From Armillaria gallica (lineage: Eukaryota > Basidiomycota > Agaricomycetes > Agaricales > Physalacriaceae): 64,000 bases of DNA. Under the pieces are notes generated by a model. That model was not told the DNA's origin, ran no database searches, and saw nothing but the letters and a program-made list of their open reading frames with translations. A program made the translations under genes and the position numbers. Numbering within the stretch: the stretch's first letter is position 1; each line of letters begins with the position of its first letter. Of the stretch, positions 10,856 to 22,944 are shown in pieces. Where the stretch lies: positions 248,001 to 312,000 of the forward strand of contig JBANDB010000010.1 of NCBI GenBank assembly GCA_037576215.1. Direction: 5' to 3'.

Positions 10856-13621
10856 ATGTTCAGCAAACGCGTAAAATCGAAACCTTCGCAGCGCTTGAGA
10901 CAAGCTTCCCCCGAAGACGATACCACCGATGGTGCTACAGTAACAGGAGACGATTCTCCCAGTACATTGGTAACGAAACTCAAGAAGAAATCCAAACCGA
11001 AGTCGCGACTCAGTTTTGGCGGCTCTGACCATGAGGTTCGCGTTATCAATTCCTCTCAGAATACAATGCTAATTTTGGCAAGGAAGCAGGGTGATGAAGA
11101 AGTTTTTCAGGTGAAAAAGTCCAAGCTCAGCAAGAAGTTGACGCTTGCAAAACATTCAGCGTATGTTCTTCCACCGACTGTTCATACCTCTGCTTATGCT
11201 TTTCTTGCAGAGACATACTTCCCAACCTCGACCAGGCCACTATCTCACCGAACCGCGGACCAAAGTACGACCAAGCCTATCTCAATGAGCTTAAAGCAAG
11301 CAACCGGCGAGCCCCAGCCCCAGATCCATATGATGCAGACATGTCGATGGACATATCTATGGATGCGGGCGACCTGTCCATGCAAGTTGTAGAGGATGTT
11401 GATGCAATTAGTACGTCTTGCCCGTTCCCAACTGAACATTTTTAACCTGTACTTATCGTCAGTGGAAACCAGTATACCATCTGAGTCATCTATCAGGGTA
11501 GCCAAGGAGCGTCGGGGCCGACTCAGAACTACCGATGCATCTGGGCAAGAAGATTTCATTTCTCTATCCTTGACACAGCGGACCGAAGATCAGGGACCGC
11601 ATCCTGAAAGTCGACTGATGAGAGAAGATGATGAACTTGGGGAAGGGGATGACGGTAAGCACATTTGTTCGATTTATTTGGCTACTGCTAACGAGTATCA
11701 GAATTCGCGGAATACACAAGTGCACAAGAAAGAATTGCTCTTGGCAAAAAATCGCGGAAAGTGGAGGCTAGCAAGCGTCGAGATGCTATGAAGGAAATGA
11801 TCGCTGATGCGTCTGTACTGTCTAATTTAATCCTTATTCTATCCTGACTATTGTGCCAGCGAAGAAGAAGATGAAGAGACGATGGAATGGGAACAGGCGC
11901 AACTCCGCCGGGGAGGAACGATACCGTCAGATCCCTCTCCGTCTTCCTCAAAAGTTAAACAAACATATAAAGCAGCTTCAAGTAAGTCGATTCGACTTTT
12001 ACGTAGTTCTTCAAGCTCATCTTGTGTAGTTCCGGCTATGACTGCTGTACCAACACTTGGTCCTGCCTTAAATCGTCTGACGCAGCAACTAACTCAGTTA
12101 ACAACTTCTCATGCCACAAATACTACTGCTTTGAATTCTCTCGCGCAGGAGAGGGGAGAACTTGACGATAGAGAGATAGAAATGCGTGACATGGTCGGGA
12201 AAGCTGAAGAGAAGAGGGCTTGGTTTAGCTCCTTCAAGGAATGGATAGAAGGTGTTGCTGGCTTTCTTGACGAAAAAGTATGTCGACGCGTTTCCGGAAT
12301 TAAAGTTCCTCTAACCCGTTTAATCTTCAGTATCCCCTGCTGGAGAAATTGGAGGAAGAACATTTGTCACTAGTACAAGAAAGGAGCGATATGGTCAAGA
12401 AGCGCAGGACACAGGACGACGAAGACGACCTTTCAAGCTTCTTAGGGAAACTTCCTCTACCCGCCGAAGCAGAGGAGACGGATGATCTCGGCAGAGCTGT
12501 ACCATTCCCACATTCAGCTGAGCAGAAGGCGCTTCTTCGACGTGCCGCACGCATCGCCAGGAGACAACAGCGCCAGAACAACGAAGAAGCCGAAGAAGGA
12601 TACTCAACGGACTCGGAGCTTTCGCCCTCAGATGAACAAGCGTACTCCGCGGCCGTAGAGTTTCTGGCCACAAAGACGAAAGAAGTTCTCTCTGATGTTC
12701 GGGCTCCAGAGTTCCGCGACCCTGGTAAAGGGAGATGGAGTGCGTGGCGGGAACAATATACAGATAGTTATGTCAATGCCTATGGTGGGCTAGGAGTTGT
12801 CAGCGTGTGGGAGTTCTGGGCGAGGTTGGAGTGCGTGGGGTGGAATTGCATAGAGGTATGCCGATGCTCAACATTCACAAATCTTACTCATCCTTTTGGG
12901 TAGGAGCCCCGAAGCTTGGATTCTTTCCCTTGGTATAAAGGCTTGTACGAATATTCACGGCCAAATGATACTGAAGGCGGCGAGTCAGAACTAGGACCAG
13001 ACGGTGACCTAGTGGCATCGATGATTACGACAGCCATCTTACCTAGAATGTGCAAGCTCTTGGAAGGTGGAGCCTTGGACGTCTATTCGGCCGGAGACAT
13101 CAGACGAATGGTCAATATAACTGAAGAAGTTGAGGCAAGCATCGAACCAGGGAACACTAAAGTCCATGTAAGTGTTTGATCATAACATCCAGGCGCTTTG
13201 ATTGAATCCTTGAACTAGATGCTCTTCAAAACAATGTTGACTCTGTTTGACAACGCCATCGCGGAGACTGAGGCTCTCCTTTCGAAATACAGGTCTTCGG
13301 GCCAGACCGCAATGTCCTTCAACCCAGAGTCGATACCAGCGCGCAGGAGGTTCCTTGTAAGACGAATTAAACTTCTACAGAATCTCTCGCGGTGGAGAAG
13401 GTTTACTGGTGAACGATATGGGATTGGACAGTCTGTTACGAGGCTCGTTGATGGCACGCTGCTACCTGTTGCAGAAGAGGGTTGGGACGTTGGTGGAGAA
13501 GAACTCATGCACAAGGTCAGATTGAGTGTTTACGACCGTCCCTCTTCTTACACCATTACACCAGGTGTCGAAATTGTTGCCCGATGAACTATCGGGAAAC
13601 ATCAAGAATCGCCTGAGATGA
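10856..13621 (+). CDS. GCFC-domain splicing factor, PAXBP1/GCFC-like
   Basis: Large nuclear protein of about 750 residues with several short introns. The N-terminus is basic and disordered (SKRVKSKPSQRLRQ). A middle acidic block follows (DEEDEETMEWEQAQLRRG), then a coiled coil (LNSLAQERGELDDREIEM) and KKRRTQDDEDDLSSFLG. The C-terminal half matches the GC-rich-sequence DNA-binding factor domain: SDVRAPEFRDPGKGRWSAW, YVNAYGGLGVVSVWEFWARL, SFPWYKGLYEY and LVASMITTAILPRMCKLLEGG. Exons join cleanly, for example WNCIE to EPRSLDSFPW and HK to VSKLLPDELSG at the end. The family is linked to spliceosome disassembly (Ntr2 and TFIP11 partners) and to Pax binding in animals. I give no symbol because fungal names differ. 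Confidence 0.85.
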
Positions 13622-13986
13622 GTGTTCAAGTGTATCTTGTACTTTGGTATCTGTATAATGGTCACCTTGGTTTGACCACGAAGTTTCTATGGCTGGTAGA
13701 TTCGAGGATATTCGTGTTCCGCCAGATGACGGTGCCATGGCCCATGGTTATTCTACACCGCCATCTCCAGAATGCCTCGGCATATTGAATTGAAGCACTC
13801 ATGACCCGCATGACAAAGTTCTGGTCGTGCGAGGCTCGTTCCGCTGTCGAACAAGTAATTGTATCGTTTTCGCTTGAATAGCTATATTGTATCACAGCAT
13901 GACGTCAATTGATGGACAGGGTTATTATCGATGATCACGCAGCGTTCGTTTCCTTTGCTTGTCTTTCAGCCCTACTTGCAACGTTG
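13622..13986. other. Intergenic region
   Basis: Terminator region of the GCFC gene and promoter of the gelsolin gene. No ORF with recognisable content. Confidence 0.5.
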
Positions 13987-15262
13987 ATGGCTCACCTAAC
14001 TAAACCGCCGAAATATGATATCAGTGATTCTAGCATCGCGCTCTTAGGCTCCGACGTATGTCATTTTGTCAAGAATATTTGAAGTTCATCTCGTAGTAAC
14101 CTACAATGCTTCAGTTGGAGAAACGCGTCCGAGAGCATGCTGGTGATACAGAGCCCGCATGGAAGAGCGCGGGAGCGAAACCGGGCGTCGAAGTATGGAG
14201 GATTGAACAATTCCAAATCATTCCCAGAGAAGTCAATGGTGAATTCTATGACGGTGATTCATTCCTTGATTCAGACTTACAAAAAGAACCCCGATTCCGA
14301 AACTTTGTCATATGATCTTCACTTTTGGCTTGGGGAGGAAACGTCTCAAGATGAGGCTGGCACAGCGGCGTACAAGACCGTCGAATTAGACGACTGTGAG
14401 TATATCCAGCTAATAAAACTATACTTCTAGAGTAACTTTTTGACAGACCTACATGGTGTACCTGTCCAATACCGTGAAGTCCAAGGCTACGAATCATCCC
14501 GTTTTCTCTCCTACTTTCGTCATTTCGTTTGTCTCCATGGGGGAATAGAAAGTGGCTTCCGACACATCATCGACCCGCCTTCCCTAGACCTACGGATCTT
14601 ATACCATATATCTTTCACTTCGGAGAACAATCTGGTTGTTCGCCAGGTCCCCGCTCATTCGTCTAGTCTTATTCAAGGCGACGTGTATGTTCTTGACAGG
14701 GGGACAAGAGTGTGGCAGTTCAACACCAAGGACAGCGTCGGAAAAGAAAAGTTCAGAGCAGCTGAATTCGTTAGGGAGATAGTCAACAAGAGGGAAGGGC
14801 AGGCCACGCTTACGGTATATGGTATTTGAGTTCTCTTACCACACGTCTATCAAACACTAAAAGAGCGTTGCAGATGAGGGTGCCTCTGGTTCTGGTATAT
14901 TCCTGAACGAATTTGGAGAAGGGACGACGCTCCGGCAACCTGGTCCTAGTGGAGGTGGCCCTCGAGCATTGTTCAGATTATCGGACGCGTCTGGCTCCGT
15001 CACATTCGAAGGCGTTAAACCACCTACATCAGTGTCACTGTCTTCATCGGACGCATTTCTGCTAGATGATTCTTATGATTCTCATCATCCAGCGGTCTAT
15101 GTTTGGATTGGAAAATCTGCGTCGCTGGCTGAACGCAAGTTGGGCCCTCAATACGCGCAGAGATATCTTCACCAAAGGCGTTTATCGGCGGCTCGTGTGC
15201 CCATTGTTAAGATGAGAGAGGGAGAGGAAACTGAAACGTTTCTCGACGCTGTAAGAGCTTGA
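13987..15262 (+). pseudogene. Gelsolin/severin-family actin-binding gene with an apparent frameshift
   Basis: Encodes gelsolin repeats. Exon 1 starts MAHLTKPPKYDISDSSIALL and joins over an intron at about 14056-14117 to [20 protein letters not shown], then [13 protein letters not shown] and GEFYDGDSF, the conserved start of repeat 1. Directly after GDSF (about 14258-14275) the frame breaks. [20 protein letters not shown], which should follow at once, lies in another frame and no intron fits (the gap is about 20 bases). Later exons give GVPVQYREVQGYESSRFLSYF, DVYVLDRGTRVWQFN and YVWIGKSASLAERK. Family proteins cap and sever actin filaments in a Ca-dependent way. The rest of the gene has no other lesion, so this could be a young pseudogene or a sequence error. 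Without the break the length (about 370 aa) suits a fragmin/severin. Confidence 0.75.
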
Positions 15263-15896
15263 ACTTAGTGCATATGTCATTTCGACCGACTTGCCGAAAT
15301 ACAAAGTTTGTTGATCCCCAGAACTGCGCTTCTAGAGCTTGAATAATTTCGCCCCAATCCAGGTGCCAAAATCATTGATCTTTCTGGTGTGAGTACTCAA
15401 ATACATGGATTGTCGGCAAACATGATAAACATACAAGTAAAGAGGAAATGCCATCCTTCTGAAAACAAGCCAAGTATGCACGCAAGATCGTGCTGAATAA
15501 CATGAAGACCGGGAGTAGTAGAACGAGTACTACTGTTTCGAGTTTCAGCGTCTCTCAGGTTCCTTCGAACTCGGCCTGCATAAGAAGGGGTTGAGGTGGT
15601 TTAAAAGTACCCATTGAACCCGGTCCTCCATCAATGCCATCGATGCCGCGACTGAACTTGGAAGATGGCCTGCCACTTTTCAGTCAAAGCAACGGGGATG
15701 ATAAGCAAATATACGATTCTGATTGGGGGATGTCGAGGAAACTCAGGAAAGAATGCCAGAGACTGAAAACTGTCGCCATGGGCTCGATCAGAGAATAGAA
15801 GTTGCCAAAGATGATCACAGATACTAGAATCAAATTACATGTATTTGTCTAAGCGATAGCAAGGATACCATAGAGGCAAGATCGACAGCGGAGGAA
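15263..15896. other. Intergenic region
   Basis: Convergent 3' regions of the gelsolin gene (+) and the first kinase-like gene (-). No ORF above 60 codons with motifs and no repeat that I can match to the duplicated sequence farther right. Confidence 0.45.
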
Positions 15897-17287
15897 TTAG
15901 TCAGGAGAGGCACTCTGATGAGGGACAGCAGGTGTTCCTCGCGCAATAAGCTTCAAAGTCCACACCCAGTGACTGATGGCTCTGAATGGGCGCATGACGA
16001 AGTGTTCGCTGCTATAAGCAACTCGGCCTCGCAGCGTCATCGCGCTGAGGCCATTCTCGATAGCCACAAATCTTTCGACGGCTTCGTCGATCTTGATGCG
16101 CTTTGCAGGGTCAGGTTCCACTATAGCCATCACAAGAGGCTTCATGAAACCAAACGACTTCATTCCCCGGAGCCCCTTCCGAATCTTGTGGTTTGCAGTG
16201 GTATCCTATAGTACTGAGTATGAGTATGAGTTATAGCTACAGATTCTTGACAGGTACGGCTGACCTCGGGCAGGAAGGCTCTCAGCGCATTGCCAAGATA
16301 ATATACATCAACGGCAAATGGGTCACAGATTGACGTTATATCGATGGCCTCTGGTACCGTTTGATCGCCTCCGAGAACTAAATCCAACACTGGAAGATCA
16401 TCCACCTTGTAACGTTTAGAAAGGCCGAAATCGATGAAATAATATTTTGGTGGTCGTTCGGTACGTCGATAATACAACGCCGGACCGGAATAATCATATT
16501 TCAGGTCCCTTCGCTGGGGATGGAAGCTATCCGGAAACATATCCATAGCGTCCATGAATATGTTCGTATATCCCCCGTCACTACACTAACTTTGAGCTTA
16601 GGCCGTACGTCTTTGAAAATCTGACCTCACCGGTGCGCGATGTTCTGTTGGTGAAGGAACTGAAGTGCCTGAAGCAAGGTGTTAAACGCATTTGTCCCAG
16701 TACATATGACATACAACGCACTTCGAGCATCTCTTTGAAGAATTGGACGCCTTCACATATGGTCTTGAATGGAGGGTCGTGCCACGGTCGTAGGTATGGC
16801 ATTACGATGATGGTGTGATTATCCACGTCAGGAACTGGTAGCTCTCGAAGGATCGGGACACAGTGATTACGAGGGTCCGTAGATTTGACAAGAAACGTGC
16901 CAATGTCCAACTCGTGAGGGTTTTCCAAATGTCTGATGAGTTTTAGCGCCACCACCTTTCCAGATGATAGGTCCATGGCATCCATAAAATTGTAGGAGCG
17001 CTACAAATATTCTCCCTATGAGCATCGCTGAATAAAATAGCTGGACAAACCTACGAGTTCCCGTTTACTGTCCTCACATAGCACGGACAGCTTGTTTGTC
17101 CCCGTCCAAGACAGCGTCCAGTCTGGTCTACATCCATTGAACGACTTTCTTCATACGGATCGTTGAGTCAGGTTTACGAGACTAGTTGCAAGCGAGGTCG
17201 TAGTTTGTAGCCGCATTCTTTGAGCCACATGCAATGGTCCCGCCAGAATATCTCATCAATGGTCAATTTTCCATCAAAATCAGACAT
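15897..17287 (-). CDS. Kinase-like protein, paralogue 1
   Basis: First of three kinase-like paralogues. The start codon at 17287 gives MSDFDGKLTIDEIFWRDHCM, then WLKECGYKLRPRL. A 50-nt intron with a GTAAAC donor joins to PDWTLSWTGTNK. The ATP-binding strand has VVALKLI (candidate Lys), the hinge region VDNHTIIVMPYLRPWHDP, the catalytic loop HRDGGYTNIFMDA (HRD intact, D-x4-N spacing kept, but the HRDxK lysine is Gly) and the metal-binding FIDFGLSK. The C-lobe has CDPFAVDVYYLGNALRAFLP and DPAKRIKIDEAVERF. A tail after the kinase fold carries HWVWTLKLIARGTPAVP, shared by all three copies. The frame is open once about six short introns are removed. The family is common and expanded in Agaricomycetes; its substrates are unknown. 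Confidence 0.82.
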
Positions 17288-18309
17288 CGTACGTTGTCGA
17301 AGGAGTGAGTGAGGGAAGGAAAGAAAGAATTATATGGTGGTCCAATATCCAAACAATAGACAGAGTATATATCGAATAGGCCCGGCCCGTTTGCACATCC
17401 CTTGATTTTCACACGCATGAAAACCTCGTGAATACCTCATCTGCAACGTCTATGAGCAATGCATCCGCCGAACCATTATGACCATAAGGATCACCATCAT
17501 CAACTTGAAAGAGGGCTTTGGACGTACTCAGACCTACGCCGTAATGCATAAGATCTCGTCTGATTTGATGAGAGGGACTTTATCTAGTCTCTCCAAGACA
17601 GACGGACGATACACGTCTATGAAGGGAGTGACAGCGTATGTTTCAACCACTTTTCTTCCGCAATACCCTATCCTGAGCCTTTACAAAGGGCTATGCAGAC
17701 TTCCGGCCTACTCAGTGCACTTGAACGCCTCATCCTGGATAGACACTTGATCAGAATTTCCGACGCGTCCAACTTGTTGAATGATCATTCCCAGTTCATT
17801 TGGGCCCTGAATTGCCAATATTCAGTTCGTGCGACTCAACACCAACCTTGAAGACGCCGGACGCTTCTTAGCACGCATCGTAAACATGGCTACCAGGTCC
17901 ACTTAGAGTCGTGGCACCGTCTTTGTCCGACACAATCTGAAACTCAGTGCATAGCATACAGACCCTTGATATCAGCCTCAATAAGAAGTTCTCAGGGACA
18001 ACAGGCCAATCGTAGTATCGTACACGGCAAGTACAAGGCCTGTACGTGAGAGTCGAGTGACATCCGACGACAATGGAAAGCCAGCACAGGTTTCTTGACT
18101 GGGTACTGTAACGAGGGGTATCCGCTAAACCGTCCTGCACTACTAATGACCGAATAGAGAGAGAGAGTAAGACCAGGCGACGAGAGAGAAAGGACAAGGG
18201 AATGATTAGCGCATGAATTAGAGAAATGGAAGGAGTATAGTAGCGTTATGGCCGGGGTGTGTATTGTATTCTTGCCTTAGGAAAACCAACTGTCAGTGTT
18301 GGAGAAGAC
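17288..18309. other. Intergenic region between kinase paralogues 1 and 2, left part
   Basis: About 1 kb with two ORFs of roughly 90-110 codons (17478-17750 plus, 17868-18197 minus) that I cannot assign. Neither has a motif or obvious splice partners. It may hold remains of a gene. Confidence 0.4.
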
Positions 18310-18949
18310 CTAGAAAGATGATACTGTTGCCGTCGGGACCAGAGAAAACGGCTCTTGAATATCTCCATTACGGCTAGTCAGTTCGAAGAGAAAAGCGGCC
18401 ATCATATAGTGACGACTTTGGATACATTGGGTACTTTGGATGTCACTGGCATCACAATGTAAATAAAAACCATGCACGCACAAGCTGTGGGTCCACATCA
18501 CACCGTTTCAATTGATGGTATTGTATTTGTGAAAGGTCCCTAGACCTCGGGCCCATCACGAAATTAACACGTACAAGTCCTGTGACTCCAGCAGAACAAA
18601 AGCACAAGCGTCCACAATGGAGATATCCAGAAAATGCCGATCATTCGGTCAGGGTTCGACGCGGTCTTACTCGAAGGAGCCCATGCTTCACCTCGTATTG
18701 GTGTTGATCATCAGATCCATTCAGGCGAGAGAGGTCAGTGTGAGAATAAGGTACGGCTGCCGCTCGGGATAGACGCTTGCTGACTTGTTGGTTGGAAAAT
18801 AAGGAAGCCGGACACCAGACACCGCCGCCAAGACTCAGAGATATCCCCGGACGAGCTGCCAAAGAGAGAAGAAAGAACATACATTCCAAGAGGCAGTTAG
18901 ATATAGAGCAAAATCAGTAGCAAAAGCACAGAGCAAGAGAAACTAGGAT
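18310..18949. repeat. Duplicated non-coding block, copy 1
   Basis: Matches 22230-22944 in the same orientation relative to the following kinase-like gene. Shared stretches include the area around ATGGAGATATCCA (18618 and 22478), TTCGGTCAGGG (18645 and 22508) and the run ending in ATTTACTGCGG just before each stop codon (18950 and 22945). The copies are interrupted by indels. This block lies at the 3' side of kinase paralogue 2. Confidence 0.65.
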
Positions 18950-20298
18950 TTACTGCGGGGAAAGCTTAGGAGTGGCTGGTATTCCCTGTGCAACGAGTCC
19001 CAGAGTCCATACCCAGTGACTGACGGCTCTGAAAGGACGAAGAATGGTGAACTCGGAGTTATAGACAACTCTGGATCTCAGAGTCATCGCACTAAGACCT
19101 TTCTCAATGTCCGCAAATCTTTTCACCGCTTCATCGACCTTGATACGTTTCACCGGATCTGGTTCGGTCATGGCAACTATAAGAGGTTCCATGAACTCAA
19201 ACCCTCTCATTCCTCGGAGCATCTTCTCTCTAATTTTGTAGTTTGCTGCAACTCCCTAAGGGATATCAGGAATCCTGAAGGAAAAAGAAGGCCCAAACTT
19301 ACTCTTCGGAGAAATGCCCTGAATGCGTTTCCGAGATAGTAAACATCTACGGCGAAGGGATCGTGCTTTGGCGTCTGGTGGCTCTCATCCGCGAGAAATT
19401 CTGGGACACTTTTATCGGCTCCAAGGACTGTGCATATAGTAGCCGGAAGTTCGTCGGGTTTATAATGAATGGACAGTCCAAAATCGATGAAATAGTATTT
19501 TGGAGGGTGTTCGGTGCGCGAGGAATGGTGCGCGCGAGCGGAAAAGTCGTATTTCATGTCTTGCTCTTGAGGATGGAAGCTCTCTGGTCCGTACATCTGC
19601 GAACAATCCATCATAATATTCGTGAATCCGCCGTCACTGAATTGACGACGTCAATGAAACGGGCAATGATATTGATAGAAGAGCCCAACCAATGCGCAAT
19701 GTGATTTTCATGAAGGAATTGAAGTCCCTGCAGAGTTAGTCGCTTTAGAGTTACTGTTCACATCTTCTGCGTTCTATAACGTACCTCAAGCATTTGTTTA
19801 AAGAACTGCATTCCCTCCCCGATAGTTTTGAACCTGGGGTCATACCACGCTCGTAGATGCGGCATCACAATAATGACCTGCCCTTCTCGGTCAGGGATGG
19901 GAAGTGTACGGAGGATGGGAACGCAATGATTTCGGTTATCTGAAGACCTTTCTCCGCTGCTGAGAAAGGTACCTATGGCCAATTCGCCTGGAGATTCGTC
20001 GTGCACGATAATTTTCATCGCAACAATTCGTCCGGTGGAAATTTCCTTAGCGTCCATGTAAGTGTCGCTGCGCTAAGACATATGAGTACTTTTGAATGCC
20101 GGCCAAAAATACGGCCCCTCGTACCACGAAACATAAACCATCTTCACAGAAATACGAGTCCTTCTTAGTGCCCTCCCATGAAGGAACCCAGCCAGGCTGG
20201 AAGCGCCGCCGTAGCTCATAGCCGCACTCTTTCAGCCATGCAGAATGGTCGCGCCAAAATGTTTCGCCTGGGAGTAGTTCGTCGGCGCCATGGAGCAT
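18950..20298 (-). CDS. Kinase-like protein, paralogue 2
   Basis: Closest to paralogue 3. It starts MLHGADELLPGETFWRDHSA, followed by WLKECGYELRRRFQPGWVPS. An intron (about 20050-20108) joins FV to RSDTYMDAKEISTGRIVAMK, giving the VAIK-like lysine. The hinge reads GQVIIVMPHLRAWYDPRF. The catalytic loop reads HCDGGFTNIMMD, so the HRD arginine is Cys while Asp and Asn are kept. FIDFGLSIHYK carries the DFG motif. The C-lobe has KHDPFAVDVYYLGNAFRAF and DPVKRIKVDEAVKRF, and the tail has SHWVWTLGLVAQGIPATP. The frame is open across all junctions. Loss of the HRD arginine does not by itself abolish activity (non-RD kinases exist), so I call it kinase-like. Confidence 0.82.
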
Positions 20299-20620
20299 TG
20301 TAATGGTGTTTAGGCAACAAGCTGACGGTCATACATACTACGATTCGAAGCGAGGGCCTCGACCTGGTCGACCTGGGCCCTCTGACACTGCTGTAACACG
20401 GTCACGTACGACAGCGGAAATAACGGAGATAAGGTTACTACCACGGCCATGTCGTGAATATTCACGGAACGCTCACTTGACTACCATTCTCAGGGTATTG
20501 TACTTGTCTGGCTTATAAGTTTGATGCGTACATTCGTTATGCATTCAACTTCACCACCCTCAACTTTCCCTCAGCTTCTCAACACTTCAAAGTGTTAGAC
20601 CAACGAATACAGAGTCCAAG

Positions 20621-21804
20621 ATGTTAGATGGCGGTGTCTCCATTATAACATTTATCGCAGGCTTTGGTTATGCGATTGTCGTTGGCACAACCGTTTTATT
20701 CATGCCAGGAAAAAAGATCACCCAACTACATAAGGCATTGATGGAAACCGCCATGGCGTTTACAGAAGTACAATGCCATGTCCCTCGCCGGAAGAGAATT
20801 AACATATGCAAAACACACCTCGCGTACGCTCCTTCTGATCGAGGATAGAGCTCATGTCTCACGACGCATGTTTTGAAAACGTTGCAGGCTGATCAAGAAC
20901 GTACGGAACCTTGACAAGACACGGTGGGGGCACTTGAAGAATCTTTTGAAGTATATGCGCCTCAAAAAAGATGTCGAATCCCATTGCAATTATGTTGAGG
21001 TGAGTCATGGCCAACAATACAGTGAAGGGTGCTAACCATTCATTCACGGCCATACAGAATTACAGTGCCCTCATCAAAGCAAAAATCATGCTTAAGGAAG
21101 CGGAGGGTGCTCCAAGAGATGCAGCGGAACAGGCGGAGGTTTTGGAAGAGCAAACAAACGAGGAACCGCTCGACATCCTGGAGGAAGATCTCCGTGATAT
21201 CTTCCAACGTGACGGGCGGTGGACTCGTGTAAAGGGTCACCTCCCTCGTACTCAAAGATCGAGTCCGACCGCAGCAGACCTGGCGTCAGTCGATCTTCTG
21301 AATGGTTCGGCCGTTTCATTGCCCATTCCATATCCTGTCATGCGTCCTCAACCAAGCACTCCCCACTGTCCCCCTTCCGAGCTCGAAGGCATTGTTCTGG
21401 AAGGAAACTTAATCGATCTTTCGGATACTCCCCTGGACCTTAGTCAACGAGAGGGCATCCTGGTCGATCTTTCCACCGATGATGCTGAGAGCTTACACAG
21501 ACTTTTATCTGCTGATAACGAGTCCAGTCGTCTTGAAGGAGTTGAGTTGCTCAACACACTTTTGAACTCATCCGGTGCCGTCAATACCCCTGCGCAGACA
21601 ATACGCCCGAGCGAAACACCTGTCTCTACTCACACGTCGGCCCCGGCGAATGCCAGCACGGATGTCGATCCCGGTCCCCGTCCGAGTGCTCCGCGAAAGC
21701 ATCGGAGATTTGACCGTTTGGTAGGCGGCCTCCAGGCGGCCTCCAGCTGTATGTCTGCTTCTGCAGACGTATTACAAGCCATCAGAGATGCGCCAACATG
21801 CTAG
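20621..21804 (+). CDS. Membrane-anchored protein of unknown function between kinase paralogues
   Basis: Three exons. The start at 20621 gives MLDGGVSIITFIAGFGYAIV, a single hydrophobic anchor or signal-anchor, then PGKKITQLHKALMETAMAF. The first intron most likely runs from a GTACGC donor near 20825 to GTTGCAG at 20886, joining to LIKNVRNLDKTRWGHLKNLL. The second (21000-21057) has GTGAGT and ACAG ends and joins NYVE to NYSALIKAKIMLKE. The rest, about 250 residues, is acidic and disordered with repeated short Leu/Asp motifs (LEGNLIDLSDTPLDLSQ and GILVDLSTDDAESLHRLL). The end is basic (APRKHRRFDRLVGGLQAAS). No known domain is recognised. It runs opposite to its kinase-like neighbours and splits their duplicated segments. 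Confidence 0.65.
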
Positions 21805-22229
21805 AAGGTCAGAGTCTGACATTGTATGCTGAGATACTTCGTACCAACACCATACCATAGCCTTAGTGACCACTCAGCACGTCAAGCTTGTCGTTAGGTA
21901 TTCTTATTCTGTCTGTGTCCTGTTGTAAGGGGTGGTACACCCTATATATCACCTATCTATACGACACGAGATTTATTACCATTTCGGCATCGGCTTCGCC
22001 GATACCTTTATATACCTTAGCACAGCTTTAGTTAAAAGCAGTCCTTTTTCTTGTAACACTTCGTAGTTGATCAATATACGTTGGTCTAAGCTACGACGTG
22101 TGCAACAAGTATAAGTGACCCTTACACCTGTGCATCTCTTATATAAGTGTTGTACTATCACTTCTGTTATTCCATGAGTTGAGGTAGCACGCGGCGTTGC
22201 GACTCAGATATGGGTATTGTATTCCCGTC
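21805..22229. other. AT-rich intergenic region
   Basis: The 3' region of the membrane-anchored gene, followed by sequence rich in TATA-like runs (CCTATATATCACC near 21940, TTATATACC near 22010). No gene seen. Confidence 0.4.
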
Positions 22230-22944
22230 ATAAAAAAGCCAGCCGTGTGTATCGAAAGACGATCCGCAGACACCAGAAAAATGTCTCTTAAAGATCTCCA
22301 TCACGGCTACTACATTTGAGGTTACAGTGATGACTGCGCATGCGTAGACAGTAGATGCATTTTTTTCGTCACTCAGAGTTCAAAACAATCGTAACGCATT
22401 GCCTAGACATCGGTCCATCACAAGAATAAAGCGTGAAGGTTTCGTGATCTTAACAGAACAGAAACACAAACGACCATAATGGAGATATCCATAAGACGTC
22501 GACCATTTCGGTCAGGGCGTCACTCGAACGAGCCTTTTTTCCACCTCGGACTGGTAGCCATCGTCGATTCAAGCACGAGTAGTGTAAGAACGAGGTACAG
22601 CTATGATATGTAGAGTTAGCATATTAGTTACAAGAAGGACAGCAGACAGCAGACAACACGGTCGAAGTTCGAACGATGTGCTAAAGCAAGAAGAGTGGAC
22701 ATATATTCCGAGATGTGAATAGCATGTGTAGAGCAGGAGTAGGGTTTATCGCGCGAGGACGAGATACGACTAGGATTCATGAGTCATTACAAAAGAGGAA
22801 GTCGGACACCCGATGCCTCAACCCACAGTGATATCACCAACAAGATGCCAAAGTGAGACCAAAAGGCATATATTCTAAGAAGTAGTTAGATGTGGGAGGG
22901 ACAGGAAACGAAATCAAGAGCAACAGAAATTGATAGACAAGAAT
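22230..22944. repeat. Duplicated non-coding block, copy 2
   Basis: Counterpart of 18310-18949, at the 3' side of kinase paralogue 3. Shared landmarks are listed under copy 1. The shared non-coding flank shows that paralogues 2 and 3 arose by duplication of a segment larger than the gene. Confidence 0.65.
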
